Below, piece after piece: positions 1-9,922 of a stretch of DNA of 64,000 nucleotides. The DNA comes from CAIWHR01 sp963726775 (GTDB lineage Bacteria; Pseudomonadota; Gammaproteobacteria; Burkholderiales; Casimicrobiaceae): NCBI GenBank assembly GCA_963726775.1, contig CAVSDL010000001.1, positions 434,001-498,000 of the forward strand, in the 5' to 3' direction. How positions within the stretch are numbered: position 1 is the first letter of the stretch; each line of letters opens with the position of its first letter. Position numbers and translations under genes: made by a program. The notes below the pieces were generated by a model. The model was given only the letters and a program-made list of their open reading frames with translations, ran no database searches and was not told the origin of the DNA.

Positions 1-1481
1 CGCGGAGCAGGGTCGGCCAGCACGCCGGCGGTGCGGTGCGCGGCCTCGATCAGCATGGCGTGGACCTGCCGCCACGGCGCGTCGTAGCCGATGGTCACCG
101 CGGTATCGACGATGAAGCCGGATCCCCTGACCGCGCGCGAGTAGTTCTTCGACACCGCTCCCAGGACCAGCGAGTTCGGCACGGTGAGTTCTTCTCCCAT
201 GCCGGTGCGAATGCGCGTCGTGAACATGCCCATCTCGACGATCGTTCCCTCGTGCTCACCGATGCGCACGTACTCACCCGGGCGAAACGTGCGCGTGTAC
301 ATCAGGATGAGACCGCTGGCCGCCTGGCCGACGATACCCGACGCGCCGATCGACACCATGAGCCCCAGCAGGACCGAAAGCCCCTTGAAGGCATCGGTGC
401 CCGAGCCCGGGATGTAGGGATACGCCATCACCGCGGCGAACACCCAGACGGCGATGGTCGCGAGCCGCCGTGTCGGCCGCGCGGAATCGGCATCGAGCCA
501 GGTGACCCCGATTCGCCCGGACTGGACACCGTCGAAGAATGACCGGGACATGCCGTTCGCCGCCCGGGCAACGACGAAGATCACCACCACGATCAGCAGA
601 TCCGGGATCGACTGCGCCACGGCCGAAAGCATGTCGACCGTCGTCGTGACGAGGAACGTGTTGAGCTGCTCGCCCCAGGCGCGCGTGAATGGGAATCGCC
701 CGAGCACGAAGCCCAGCCATTCGTAGGTGAGCAGCAGCACGATGCCCCAGTAGCCGATTCGCAGCAGCAGGCGAACGAAACCGGTCGCGCGCTCGCGGTG
801 CAGGATCTCGGCGCCGCCGATCCGGACCTTCTCCGCCGTCGAATCGGCGAGCCGCAGGACGCGCTGCGTGACCGCGCGGCCGACGAAGCGCATCGCCCCA
901 AGAAGCAGCAGGTAGACGACGGTGGCGCCGCCGGCCCAGATCGCTGCGGCCAGCATCAACCGACCGTCACGGGCCTCGTGCGTTTCCGCGATCACCTGCC
1001 GGAGCGCGCGAACTGCTATCGCGGTGGCGGTGCCAAGCGTCTCTCCGGTGAGCACCTGGACATCTTCGTTCGCGACGACGAATGCCAGCGCCCCGCCGAT
1101 CTTGACGACGTCGCCGCGGTCGATCCTTTCGACGCTGACCTGGTCCCCGTCCCCGCGTTCGAGCAGCGCGACGATCCGAGCGCGCGCCGTCGCCGCGCGC
1201 TCGCGGGGCGGAACGCCGAGGAAGGCCGAGCGAAAGGTGATGATCGGGCGATTGAAGACGACCACGGTGCCCGCCGACTGCGGACTGTCGACCTGCGCGG
1301 CCTCCGCCTGGGTTGAGGGTTCGCCCGCCGGTAGGGCAATCGCGGTGCCAGCGTCGGCGGCCATCGACCGGCCACTGGAGACCGCGATGACGGCAACGAC
1401 CATTGCCGCGCGTGCCGACAGCACTATCCATGGCGCACGCCTCCGAGGCGGCGGCGATGTCCACAGTTGTTGCATGGTCAT
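1..1481 (-). CDS. MscS-family mechanosensitive channel, C-terminus beyond window
   Basis: Small-conductance mechanosensitive channel of the inner membrane, expected to release solutes on hypo-osmotic shock. The minus frame is open from an ATG at 1481 (second Met two codons later) to the window edge, giving about 493 residues without the C-terminus. A signal-like hydrophobic segment ends near AADA (about residue 41), followed by a soluble periplasmic stretch, then several membrane helices and the pore-lining helix rich in Gly/Ala (VSIGASGIVGQAASGLI). The MscS beta-domain follows, with FRPGEYVRIGEHEG and VPNSLVLG. The extended periplasmic N-terminus makes it longer than E. coli MscS. It lies downstream of grxD on the same strand, separated by 62 bases. 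Family assignment is firm; the gating stimulus is inferred from the family. Confidence 0.9.
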   Translation of the reverse strand, partial: MTMQQLWTSPPPRRRAPWIVLSARAAMVVAVIAVSSGRSMAADAGTAIALPAGEPSTQAEAAQVDSPQSAGTVVVFNRPIITFRSAFLGVPPRERAATARARIVALLERGDGDQVSVERIDRGDVVKIGGALAFVVANEDVQVLTGETLGTATAIAVRALRQVIAETHEARDGRLMLAAAIWAGGATVVYLLLLGAMRFVGRAVTQRVLRLADSTAEKVRIGGAEILHRERATGFVRLLLRIGYWGIVLLLTYEWLGFVLGRFPFTRAWGEQLNTFLVTTTVDMLSAVAQSIPDLLIVVVIFVVARAANGMSRSFFDGVQSGRIGVTWLDADSARPTRRLATIAVWVFAAVMAYPYIPGSGTDAFKGLSVLLGLMVSIGASGIVGQAASGLILMYTRTFRPGEYVRIGEHEGTIVEMGMFTTRIRTGMGEELTVPNSLVLGAVSKNYSRAVRGSGFIVDTAVTIGYDAPWRQVHAMLIEAAHRTAGVLADPAP

Positions 1482-1543
1482 GAAATTGCAGGAAGGCGCG
1501 GGCACCCGCGCGTGGCTGGCAGGCGCGCCCGACAAATTCGGCG

Positions 1544-1861
1544 TCAGACCGACTGCTGGGCGAAGACCTGCTGCAACTCCCCGGCGTCGTACATTTCGCG
1601 AATGATGTCGCAGCCGCCGACGAATTCGCCGTTCACGTAGAGCTGCGGAATCGTCGGCCAGTTGGCGTAATCCTTGATCCCCTGCCTTATTTCGGGATCA
1701 TCGAGCACGTTGACCGCTACGTAGTCGGTAACGCCCGTGCGCTTCAGAATCTCGACGACCGTCGCCGAAAAACCGCATTGCGGCATTTGGGGCGTGCCCT
1801 TCATGTACAGCACGACGCGGTTCGCCTTGACCTGGTCGCGGATGGTGTCCTGATTGCTCAT
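1544..1861 (-). CDS. grxD: monothiol glutaredoxin, Grx4 family
   Basis: 105-residue CGFS-type monothiol glutaredoxin, a cytosolic carrier of glutathione-ligated [2Fe-2S] clusters. The active-site motif CGFS is at about residues 28-31, preceded by VVLYMKGTPQMPQ. The cis-proline segment WPTIPQLYVNGEFVGGCDII and the GG/CD glutathione-binding residues are present. Length matches the single-domain family. It is on the same strand as, and follows, the ABC importer genes, but a gap of 111 bases suggests an independent unit. The start is the ATG giving MSNQDT, the usual N-terminus in proteobacterial GrxD proteins. Confidence 0.95.
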   Translation of the reverse strand: MSNQDTIRDQVKANRVVLYMKGTPQMPQCGFSATVVEILKRTGVTDYVAVNVLDDPEIRQGIKDYANWPTIPQLYVNGEFVGGCDIIREMYDAGELQQVFAQQSV

Positions 1862-1972
1862 GCCTCGCTCCGTTGGAATTGCCGGACGTGCATTTTACCG
1901 CAAGGTCCCGGAAGGCTCGCGCTGGCGGCAGTCGCGAAGTGGCGGCCCCGCCCATGCGATCCGGCCGGCGCC

Positions 1973-2872
1973 TCACTCCTTCACGGCGCCCGTAAGGCCC
2001 GAAACGTAGTACTCGACGAAGAACGAATACAGCACCGCCACTGGCAGCGATCCCAGAAGCGCGCCGGCCATCAGCGAGCCCCAGTGGTACACGTCACCCT
2101 CGACCAGTTCGGTCACGACGCCGACAGGAACCGTCTTGACCTCCGAGGAGGAAATGAACGTCAGCGCGTAGATGAACTCGTTCCATGACAGCGTGAAGGC
2201 GAAGATTCCCGCCGATATGAGCCCGGGAACGGCGAGCGGCAGGATGATCTTGACCAGGATCTGCAGCCGGCTCGCGCCGTCGATCAGCGCGCATTCCTCG
2301 AGCTCGATGGGGATCGATTTGAAATAGCCCATCAGCAGCCACGTGCAGAACGGGATCAGGAACGTTGGATACGTGAGAATCAGCGCGAGCCGCGTGTCGA
2401 ACAGTTGCAGCTTGTAGACGATTGCGGCCAGCGGGATGAACAGGATCGACGGCGGAACGAGGTACGCGAGGAAGATGCTCATGCCGACGTAGCGCGCGCC
2501 GCGAAAGCGCAGGCGCTCGATGGCGTACGCGGCGAGCACGCTGGCGAAGATCGAGATGAACGTCGCGGTGACCGTCACCAGGACCGTATTCCACAGCCAG
2601 TCGGGATAGGCGGTTTCGAACAGAAGCTTGTTGATGTGCGCGAGCGTCGGGTTCTTCACCCAGAAGGGATTCCCTTCGCGCGACAGCAGCTCCTCGTTCG
2701 GCTTGAACGCTGTGATCGCCATCCAGTAGAACGGAAACAGCAGCACAATCAGGAATGCGGAGAGCGGGGCGTAGACGGTCACCACTCGCCGTGGCAGCGA
2801 GACAAGATAGTTCATCCCCTGCGCATCGACCGCATCGGGGGAGGCGTTGGCCGCACTTGTGTGCTCGCTCAT
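1973..2872 (-). CDS. carbohydrate ABC transporter permease (MalG-like)
   Basis: Inner-membrane permease of a CUT1-type importer, 299 residues with six predicted helices. The ATG at 2872 (MSEHTSAANA) is chosen over more upstream in-frame starts because the upstream extension is Arg-rich, overlaps the partner permease and lacks family features. The first helix begins after YAPLSAFLIVLLFPFYW. The EAA loop that docks on the ATPase is visible as ELEECALIDGASRLQILVK about 100 residues from the C-terminus. It is the last gene of the importer cluster (ATPase, binding protein, permease 1, permease 2), 64 bases after permease 1. The substrate is not evident from sequence. Confidence 0.93.
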   Translation of the reverse strand: MSEHTSAANASPDAVDAQGMNYLVSLPRRVVTVYAPLSAFLIVLLFPFYWMAITAFKPNEELLSREGNPFWVKNPTLAHINKLLFETAYPDWLWNTVLVTVTATFISIFASVLAAYAIERLRFRGARYVGMSIFLAYLVPPSILFIPLAAIVYKLQLFDTRLALILTYPTFLIPFCTWLLMGYFKSIPIELEECALIDGASRLQILVKIILPLAVPGLISAGIFAFTLSWNEFIYALTFISSSEVKTVPVGVVTELVEGDVYHWGSLMAGALLGSLPVAVLYSFFVEYYVSGLTGAVKE

Positions 2873-2936
2873 GGGTGTGCCCCCGCGCTTGCGGCGTTCG
2901 CCGCTGCGCTGCCCCCCGACGTACGCCCGGCGGCGC

Positions 2937-3887
2937 TCACGCGTCCGTCCCACCCTGCTGCCACGCCCGGCGCTGCAGGCCGAAATACGAAAACAGGATC
3001 GCGGCGAGAAGGAACGGGACCATCGCCGTTGCGATCGCCGCCCCCTCGCCAAGACTGCCGCCGGAAATCGCGCGCTGGAAGGAAAGTGTCGCCATCAGAT
3101 GCGTCGAGTTGAGCGGGCCACCACGCGTCAGGACGTAGATCAGCTGGAAGTCGGTGAAGGTGAACAGCACCGAGAACGTCATCACGACGGCGATGATCGG
3201 CGTCAGCAGCGGCAGCGTCACGTAGCGGAACTGCTGCCAGTCCGACGCGCCGTCGAGGCTCGCCGCTTCGTAGAAGGAGGGGGAAATGGTCTGCAAACCG
3301 GCCAGCAGCGTAATCGCGACGAAGGGCACTCCGCGCCAGATGTTGGCGGCAATGGTCGCGAAGCGCGCATGCCAGGGCTGGCCGAGAAAATCGATGTATT
3401 CGCTGATGAGCCCGAGCTTCAGCAGACCCCAGCTGATGATCGAGAACTGCGAGTCGTAGATCCACCAGAACGCGATCGCCGAAAGCGCGGTCGGCACGAT
3501 GAACGGCAGAAGCACGACGGCGCGCACGATCGACTTGAAGGGAATGTGCTTGTTGAGCAGCAGCGCGAGCCAAAGTCCGAGCACGAACTTGATGACGCTG
3601 GCGACCACCGTATAGAACAGCGTGTTGAACAGCGCGAGTCGCGTGACGGCGTCGCCCCACAGGTATTCGAAGTTCTCGAAGCCGACCCACTGTCCGGACC
3701 GTCCGATCTTGGCGTCGGTGAAGCCGAGCCAGGTGCCGAGACCGAGCGGATAGGTCAGGAACAGCAGCAACAGCACCGCCGCGGGCAGCATGAACAGCAG
3801 CCCGAGGACGGCGCGGTTGTCGAGCGCGCGGGACAGCGCGGTGGAAGGTGCGGCCAAGACTGTATAACGATCTACCATCGAACCCAA
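2937..3887 (-). CDS. sugar ABC transporter permease (MalF/UgpA-like)
   Basis: First membrane subunit of the importer, 316 residues. A hydrophobic helix (LGLLFMLPAAVLLLLFL) begins near residue 28, followed by the binding-protein-dependent transport domain. The EAA motif reads EAASLDGASDWQQFRYVTLP and should contact the neighbouring ATPase. The family is normally about 290-320 residues, so it is full length. It pairs with the downstream permease and follows the binding-protein gene after about 106 bases. The first ATG (MGSMVDR) is used; the Met three residues later is an alternative. Confidence 0.93.
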   Translation of the reverse strand: MGSMVDRYTVLAAPSTALSRALDNRAVLGLLFMLPAAVLLLLFLTYPLGLGTWLGFTDAKIGRSGQWVGFENFEYLWGDAVTRLALFNTLFYTVVASVIKFVLGLWLALLLNKHIPFKSIVRAVVLLPFIVPTALSAIAFWWIYDSQFSIISWGLLKLGLISEYIDFLGQPWHARFATIAANIWRGVPFVAITLLAGLQTISPSFYEAASLDGASDWQQFRYVTLPLLTPIIAVVMTFSVLFTFTDFQLIYVLTRGGPLNSTHLMATLSFQRAISGGSLGEGAAIATAMVPFLLAAILFSYFGLQRRAWQQGGTDA

Positions 3888-3993
3888 GCACTCGTAAGCA
3901 ACGGTCGAGGTCCGCAGCCGGCGGAGCGCGAATTGAACGTCGCCGGGAGGCGACGCTCAAATTCGCGCAGATATGACGTCGCGATCGACGACG

Positions 3994-5316
3994 TCATATC
4001 TTGTAATAGCGCTCCGCCCTCTTCTGAGCCCGCTCCGCCGCCTCTTTGGGCGTCTTCGAGCCGGACGCGGCCTCGGCGACCATGTTGGGGATGATGAAGT
4101 CCGCGACCGCCGCGGCCGAAGCGTAGCCGAGCTTGCCGGCGTACCCGTTGGGCGTCATGTTCTTCATGCAATCGCGGTACGGCGTGTTCTTCGGATCCGT
4201 CGTCCAGAACGGGGTCGACTCGTAGCCTCCGAGCGGATGGCACACGTACCCGATCGACGCCTGCTGCCAGGGGATGTACTGCTCCCTTTCCATCATGAAG
4301 CGAAGGTATTCCTTGGCCGCGTTCGGGAACTTGGTGTACTTGAAGATCATCATCGGGAACACGAGGTTCAGCTCGCGCGCCTTGCCGTCGAGGCCGACCG
4401 GGAAGTACGCGTGCTGGATGTCCTTCGCCATCTCCTGAAGCTTCGGGTCCGGCGACGTCTTGGCGGCGTAGTAGATCGAGATGCCGTTGGCGGTGAGGGA
4501 AAGCTGCCCGTCGAGGAACGCCTTGTTGTTGTTCGGGTCGAGCCACGAAAGCGTGCCGGGAATGAACGTCTCGTAGAGCTGCTTCGAGTACTCGAGCGCG
4601 GCAATCGTCTCCGGGCTGTTGATGACGACGTTGTTGTTGGCGTCCACCAGCTTGCCGCCATGCGCCCAGACGAGCCAGTGCGTCCAGCTCGAGTCACCGG
4701 TCGCGTTGCCCAGCGCAAAGCCGGACGGCGTGCCCTTGGCCTTCAGCGCCTGGCAAAGCTTCAGGAAGCCGGCCATGTCGCGCGGCACGGTGTCGAACCC
4801 GGCGGCCTTGACGTGGCTATCGCGATACACGATCGCGTTGCCCGCCGCGCCCATCATGATCGCCACCCACTTCTTTCCTTCCATCCCGTACGCCTTCGCC
4901 GCGTCGTACCAGCCGCCGTACTTGCTGCCCAGATAGTTGGCGAGGTCGGTGACGTCGACCAACTTTTCCGGATACTGGTGCGCGTCCTCCATCGTGCTGA
5001 TGATGATGTCGGGCCCGCTGCCGACGTTGGCAGCCACCGCCGCCTTCGGCCGGACGTCCTCCCAGCCTTCGGCGTCGACGCGCACTTCGATCCCGGTCAG
5101 TGCCGTGAACTTCTTCGTGTTCTCGGCCCACACGTCCTCGTCCCCCTGCACGAACCGCTTCCACCGCAGCACGCGCAGCTTGGCGCCTTTTTCCGGCGTC
5201 ACCTTGAACTGCGCAGCCGCGGAGGGCGCGAACAGCGCCGACCCGGCGCCGAGCGCGCTGCCCGCCGCCACGCCTGCCGTTGCCTTCAGGAAATCGCGAC
5301 GCTTGATGTCATTCAT
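3994..5316 (-). CDS. extracellular solute-binding protein, Tat-exported
   Basis: Periplasmic receptor of the ABC importer, 440 residues, family 1 solute-binding fold (UgpB/MalE-like). The N-terminus has a twin-arginine motif (RRDFLK) followed by an Ala/Gly-rich hydrophobic stretch ending AAAQ, so export folded through Tat is likely. A Trp-rich C-terminal region fits ligand stacking, as in sugar binders. The gene lies between the ATPase and the two permeases. Family members bind sugars, glycerol phosphates or polyols; nothing here decides which. Confidence 0.92.
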   Translation of the reverse strand: MNDIKRRDFLKATAGVAAGSALGAGSALFAPSAAAQFKVTPEKGAKLRVLRWKRFVQGDEDVWAENTKKFTALTGIEVRVDAEGWEDVRPKAAVAANVGSGPDIIISTMEDAHQYPEKLVDVTDLANYLGSKYGGWYDAAKAYGMEGKKWVAIMMGAAGNAIVYRDSHVKAAGFDTVPRDMAGFLKLCQALKAKGTPSGFALGNATGDSSWTHWLVWAHGGKLVDANNNVVINSPETIAALEYSKQLYETFIPGTLSWLDPNNNKAFLDGQLSLTANGISIYYAAKTSPDPKLQEMAKDIQHAYFPVGLDGKARELNLVFPMMIFKYTKFPNAAKEYLRFMMEREQYIPWQQASIGYVCHPLGGYESTPFWTTDPKNTPYRDCMKNMTPNGYAGKLGYASAAAVADFIIPNMVAEAASGSKTPKEAAERAQKRAERYYKI

Positions 5317-5370
5317 GCCACTCTCCCTCGGTTATGGGCCCAATAATTGTTGTAATGCCCGATGTGAAGC

Positions 5371-6441
<1,071 letters not shown>

Positions 6442-6506
6442 CGTTCTTCCGCTGTTTCCTTGTCGTCGCTGGTGTGGATTGCGGCTTCGCGCAGGCCCGG
6501 GGCGGG

Positions 6507-7472
6507 CTACGGCTTGCGCGTCCCGGCCGCAACCACGTAATCCGGCCGCCCGGTCCTGAACCAGGTCACGATATTGTGCGCCGCCTTGCGTCGCAGTTCA
6601 CGCTCGGCTTCGACCGAATAGAATGCTGCGTGGGGCGTCAGGATGACGCGGGGATGGTTCAGCAACCGGGAGTCCCTCGGCACCGGCTCGATCGGCAGCA
6701 CGTCGAGGGCGAGCCCGGCGAGCCCTCCCCGCTCCAGGGCCGCGAGCGCGGCGTCGACGTCGATCACGGCGCCGCGCGACGTGTTGACGAGGTAGCTGCC
6801 CGGCCTCGCCCCGGCGAGCACCGTTGCGTCGACCATTCCCCGTGTCTCGGCGTTGAGCGGGACGTGCAGCGAGACGACGTCGCTCTCGGCAAATACCTCG
6901 GCCAAGCCCGCACGACCGACGTACGCCGGGAAATCGCCGTCGATGAGGTACGGGTCGCAGGCGATGACCCGCTGGAACACGTTGCGACCGATATGGGCCA
7001 TGCGCTTGCCTATCCGGCCGAGACCGACAATGCCGAGCGTCATGTCGCCGGCGCGCCGCAGCTCGCCCGAGGAAAGCCAGCTCCATTTGCCGGCCTGGAT
7101 GTCGCGATGGTAGGCGACTACGTTGCGCATCAGTGCCAGCGCCAGCGCGAGCGCATGCGTGGCGACCTCTCCTACGCCGTAGTCAGGGGAGTTCGCCACC
7201 CACACACCGTGTTTCGCGCAGGCCGCCGTGTCGACGGTATCGAAGCCCGCGCCGATCCTGCTGACGATGCCGAGTTCGGGCAGCGCCTCGACGACGCGCT
7301 CGGTGATCGGCGCGTATTGCAGCAGGATGCCCGCGCAGTCACGGGCGGCGGCTATCACGTCGTCCTCGGTGCGGCAGCGGGCCGTCGCGAGTTCCAGCCC
7401 GGCGGAGGCAAACAGGTCGCGCTCGAGCGTGATGTCGGGAAACTCGTTGTCGGAGAACAGGACCTTGGGCAT
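6507..7472 (-). CDS. D-2-hydroxyacid dehydrogenase (NAD-dependent, CtBP-like)
   Basis: 321-residue D-isomer-specific 2-hydroxyacid dehydrogenase, cytosolic, interconverting a 2-hydroxyacid and a 2-ketoacid with NAD(P). The Rossmann motif reads GIVGLGRIGKRMAH. The catalytic Arg lies in NTSRGAVIDVDAAL, the Glu in LDVLPIEPVPRD and the His in ILTPHAAFYS. The start MPKVLFSDNEFP at 7472 is preferred to an upstream in-frame codon because it aligns with the beta-strand that opens the family fold. It is head of the same-strand run leading into the ABC importer, 65 bases upstream of the ATPase gene, so it may act on the imported compound or its product. Exact substrate unknown. Confidence 0.9.
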   Translation of the reverse strand: MPKVLFSDNEFPDITLERDLFASAGLELATARCRTEDDVIAAARDCAGILLQYAPITERVVEALPELGIVSRIGAGFDTVDTAACAKHGVWVANSPDYGVGEVATHALALALALMRNVVAYHRDIQAGKWSWLSSGELRRAGDMTLGIVGLGRIGKRMAHIGRNVFQRVIACDPYLIDGDFPAYVGRAGLAEVFAESDVVSLHVPLNAETRGMVDATVLAGARPGSYLVNTSRGAVIDVDAALAALERGGLAGLALDVLPIEPVPRDSRLLNHPRVILTPHAAFYSVEAERELRRKAAHNIVTWFRTGRPDYVVAAGTRKP

Positions 7473-7599
7473 GAGGAAAATCGCGGGGAATCGGGTGCGC
7501 CGCGCCAACGGCACGGCGGGCGACGGGCAAAGGTACGTGCGGCGCGGACATTGGTCAAGTGGCCTGACCGATTGGCCCTGCTCTGCCGTTCGTCGCGGC

Positions 7600-7605
7600 T
7601 ATAAT
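7600..7605 (+). promoter_or_regulatory. possible -10 element before the MetE-like gene
   Basis: A perfect TATAAT occurs 82 bases before the methyltransferase start, in the divergent gap between the two transcription directions. No good -35 hexamer is seen at 16-18 bases; TTGGCC lies 22 bases upstream. This is therefore only a candidate. Confidence 0.35.
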
Positions 7606-7686
7606 CGACACCCGGCCGGGACTTCGCCGCGCTCACGCGCTGTGGCTCCCGGCGGATCTCGCCACCGCATTCTCCGGGAGGACGTG

Positions 7687-8721
7687 ATGACGCGACTGCT
7701 GCAAACCACGATCGCCGGCAGCCTGCCGAAACCGGCTTGGCTGGCAGCGCCGGGCCAGCTGTGGGCGCCGTGGCTGCTGGAGGGTGACGCGCTGGTCGAG
7801 GGCAAGCGCGATGCCGTGCGCCTCGTGCTGCGCGACCAGGAACGGGCCGGGATCGACATCGTCAGCGACGGCGAGCAGACGCGCCGGCACTTCGTGACGA
7901 CCTTCATCGAAGGACTCGACGGCGTCGACTTCCAGCACAAGAAGACCGTCCGCATTCGCAACCGCTACGATGCCGACGTCCCGGTCGTCACCGGCGCGGT
8001 TTCGCGGCGGCACCCGGTGTTCGTCGGCGACGCCGCCTTTCTGAAGGGCGCGACCGACCGCAGGGTGAAATTCACGCTGCCGGGCCCGATGACGATGGTC
8101 GACACGCTCTACGATGCTCACTACCGGAGCCGCGAAAAGCTCGCCTGGGCGTTTGCGGAAATCCTGAACGAAGAAGCCAGGGCCATTGCGGCGACCGGCG
8201 TCGACGTCATCCAGTTCGACGAGCCCGCGTTCAACGTCTATTTCGACGAGGTGCGCGACTGGGGCATCGCGACCCTGGAGCGTGCCGCGCAGGGCCTCGA
8301 ATGCGCCACCGCCGTCCACATCTGCTATGGCTACGGGATCAAGGCCAACATCGAATGGAAGAAGACGCTGGGTTCCGAATGGCGGCAGTACGAAGAAACG
8401 TTTCCCTTGCTGGCCCGGTCGGCGATCCGTCAGGTGTCGCTCGAGTGCGCGAATTCCCGCGTGCCGATCGGGCTCCTCGGCCTGCTCGAAGGCAAGGACG
8501 TGCTGGTCGGCGCGATCGACGTCGCGACCGAGCGCATCGAAACACCCGAGAACGTCGCCGCGACCCTGCGTGCGGCGCTGCAACACGTGCCGGCTGGGCG
8601 GTTGCATCCCTGCACCAATTGCGGGATGGTGCCCCTTGCCCGGGACGTGGCGGTCGGGAAGCTGCGCGCGCTCGGCGCCGGAGCGGCGATCGTCCGCGCG
8701 GAACTGGGAGATGCTCACTGA
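7687..8721 (+). CDS. core methionine synthase-like (MetE C-terminal type) methyltransferase
   Basis: 344-residue protein matching only the catalytic C-terminal barrel of cobalamin-independent methionine synthase. The zinc ligands expected of the family are all visible: His-X-Cys in VHICYGYG, Glu in VSLECANSR and the last Cys in HPCTNCGM. The N-terminal MetE half that binds polyglutamyl folate is absent, as in core-MetE proteins, whose methyl donor differs from that of full MetE. The start is the ATG at 7687, preceded by GGGAGG at good spacing. It stands alone and is transcribed divergently from the hydroxyacid dehydrogenase. Expected role: methyl transfer to homocysteine or a related thiol; the donor is unknown. 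Confidence 0.88.
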   Translation: MTRLLQTTIAGSLPKPAWLAAPGQLWAPWLLEGDALVEGKRDAVRLVLRDQERAGIDIVSDGEQTRRHFVTTFIEGLDGVDFQHKKTVRIRNRYDADVPVVTGAVSRRHPVFVGDAAFLKGATDRRVKFTLPGPMTMVDTLYDAHYRSREKLAWAFAEILNEEARAIAATGVDVIQFDEPAFNVYFDEVRDWGIATLERAAQGLECATAVHICYGYGIKANIEWKKTLGSEWRQYEETFPLLARSAIRQVSLECANSRVPIGLLGLLEGKDVLVGAIDVATERIETPENVAATLRAALQHVPAGRLHPCTNCGMVPLARDVAVGKLRALGAGAAIVRAELGDAH

Positions 8722-8951
8722 CCGCCGCGATCGGGGTCGGATTGCAGGGGCCCCTCATCCGCCTTCAAGCCGGCGCCGTACGACGTCCTCGAGGCGACCT
8801 CACCCCGGCGCCGGATTCATCAAAAACCGCTGGCGCGCTGGCGGGTTCCTGTGTATCCTCCCGCGAGTGTTTTAGTTTCAAGGCAGTAAGTACGCTCTGT
8901 TCGACCGCTTTGCAGTCGTCGCCGTTCTTTCCTTGAGATCGAAACATTGGC

Positions 8952-8978
8952 CGGGATCCGGTCCCGATATCTTTTTTT
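8952..8978 (+). promoter_or_regulatory. csp leader hairpin followed by a U-tract
   Basis: In the long untranslated region before the cold-shock gene, CGGGA and TCCCG can pair around a five-base loop. ATATC and then seven T residues follow, and the start codon comes 20 bases later. This could be a temperature-responsive leader or weak attenuator as known for cspA mRNAs. The five bases between stem and T-run make it a poor canonical terminator. Confidence 0.35.
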
Positions 8979-8998
8979 GTTCTTGAGGAAATACAGAA

Positions 8999-9202
8999 AT
9001 GGCAACTGGAACTGTGAAGTGGTTTAACGACGCCAAGGGATTCGGCTTCATCACCCCGGATGGCGGCGGCGAAGATCTGTTTGCGCACTTCTCGGCGATC
9101 AACATGCCGGGATTCAAGACGCTGAAGGAAGGCCAGAAGGTCCAGTTCGAAGTGACGACCGGGCCGAAGGGCAAGCAGGCGAGCAACATTCAGGCTGCGT
9201 AA
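8999..9202 (+). CDS. cold-shock protein, CspA family
   Basis: 67-residue single cold-shock domain, a single-stranded nucleic acid chaperone in the cytosol. RNP1 (KGFGFI) and RNP2 (DLFAHF) are intact, as are the aromatic residues of the DNA-binding face (VKWFND). Length is exactly that of the family. The start is preceded by TTGAGGAAATACAGAA. The gene is monocistronic: a long leader upstream and a strong intrinsic terminator 32 bases downstream. Regulation is probably post-transcriptional through the leader, as for other csp genes. Confidence 0.97.
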   Translation: MATGTVKWFNDAKGFGFITPDGGGEDLFAHFSAINMPGFKTLKEGQKVQFEVTTGPKGKQASNIQAA

Positions 9203-9233
9203 TTCCCCGACCGGGAATCATCGCGTCCACGAA

Positions 9234-9258
9234 GGCCGGGCCGACGCCCGGCCTTTTT
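9234..9258 (+). terminator. intrinsic terminator of the csp gene
   Basis: Perfect eight-base stem GGCCGGGC/GCCCGGCC with a four-base loop, followed directly by TTTTT. It lies 32 bases past the csp stop codon. Confidence 0.93.
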
Positions 9259-9694
9259 CTTGGGCCGTCAGTCGCCGGGAGCAATGACCTTCGGGACGCT
9301 TCCCACCGGTGCCGTTGATTGCTCAGGCAAACATGAATTTATGGCAAGACGGGTCAGACCGTGACCGGGCCAGGCTGTGGAACCCAGAGCACGTCGAGTG
9401 CGCGACACTGATGAGCCCCCGGTCAGCGTATTCCATCAGGGCCAGAGGCCGAACGGCCTCGCCAAAGGCCGGATGTATGGCCGCAATCACAACCTGTTCG
9501 CCATCTTGGATTGGCTGCTTGGCAAAACGGGGGCGACCATGTATGGGTTCCGGAAGAGTTATTGAACGTGTTCGTACGGCAGTGCCGGATGGCGTGTTTA
9601 CCTTCCCGCGCCGAATATCGCGAAGCCTCTCTCCACGAACAAATTGCGTCACGCGATGTCGACAGCCACATCGCTCTTCCCTGAAGGAGGCCAA

Positions 9695-9916
9695 ATGTTG
9701 GACATCGCTGAAGCCGCCGGCGAGTACTTATCGGCGGCCCTGGAAAGGGCAAATGTTCCCGAGAACGCGGCGATCCGGCTCCACTTACAAGAGGATGAGC
9801 TCGTGCCCATGGTGGACACTACACGTGCCGATTGAGGACCGAAGCTACTCGTCCTGCAGTAGCGTCGGCGACGGAGGCAGTTTGGCTCAGGTCGAGGCCA
9901 CCGTATTCAAGGAGTG
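9695..9916 (+). pseudogene. decayed HesB/IscA-like (iron-sulfur biosynthesis family) gene
   Basis: An AAGGAGG ribosome site four bases before an ATG opens a frame reading MLDIAEAAGEYLSAALERAN and then AAIRLHLQEDELVPMV. This resembles the start of short HesB-like proteins. The family then has an Asp-Thr-Thr segment and a Leu-Val-Leu strand. Here DTT is followed by an in-frame TGA, and after KLLVLQ by an in-frame TAG. A plausible C-terminal remnant (QVEATVFKE, stop at 9917-ish) is in another frame. The alignment is from memory of the family, so assignment is tentative, but the good ribosome site with immediate nonsense codons suggests a recently lost gene. Confidence 0.35.
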
Positions 9917-9922
9917 ATAACC

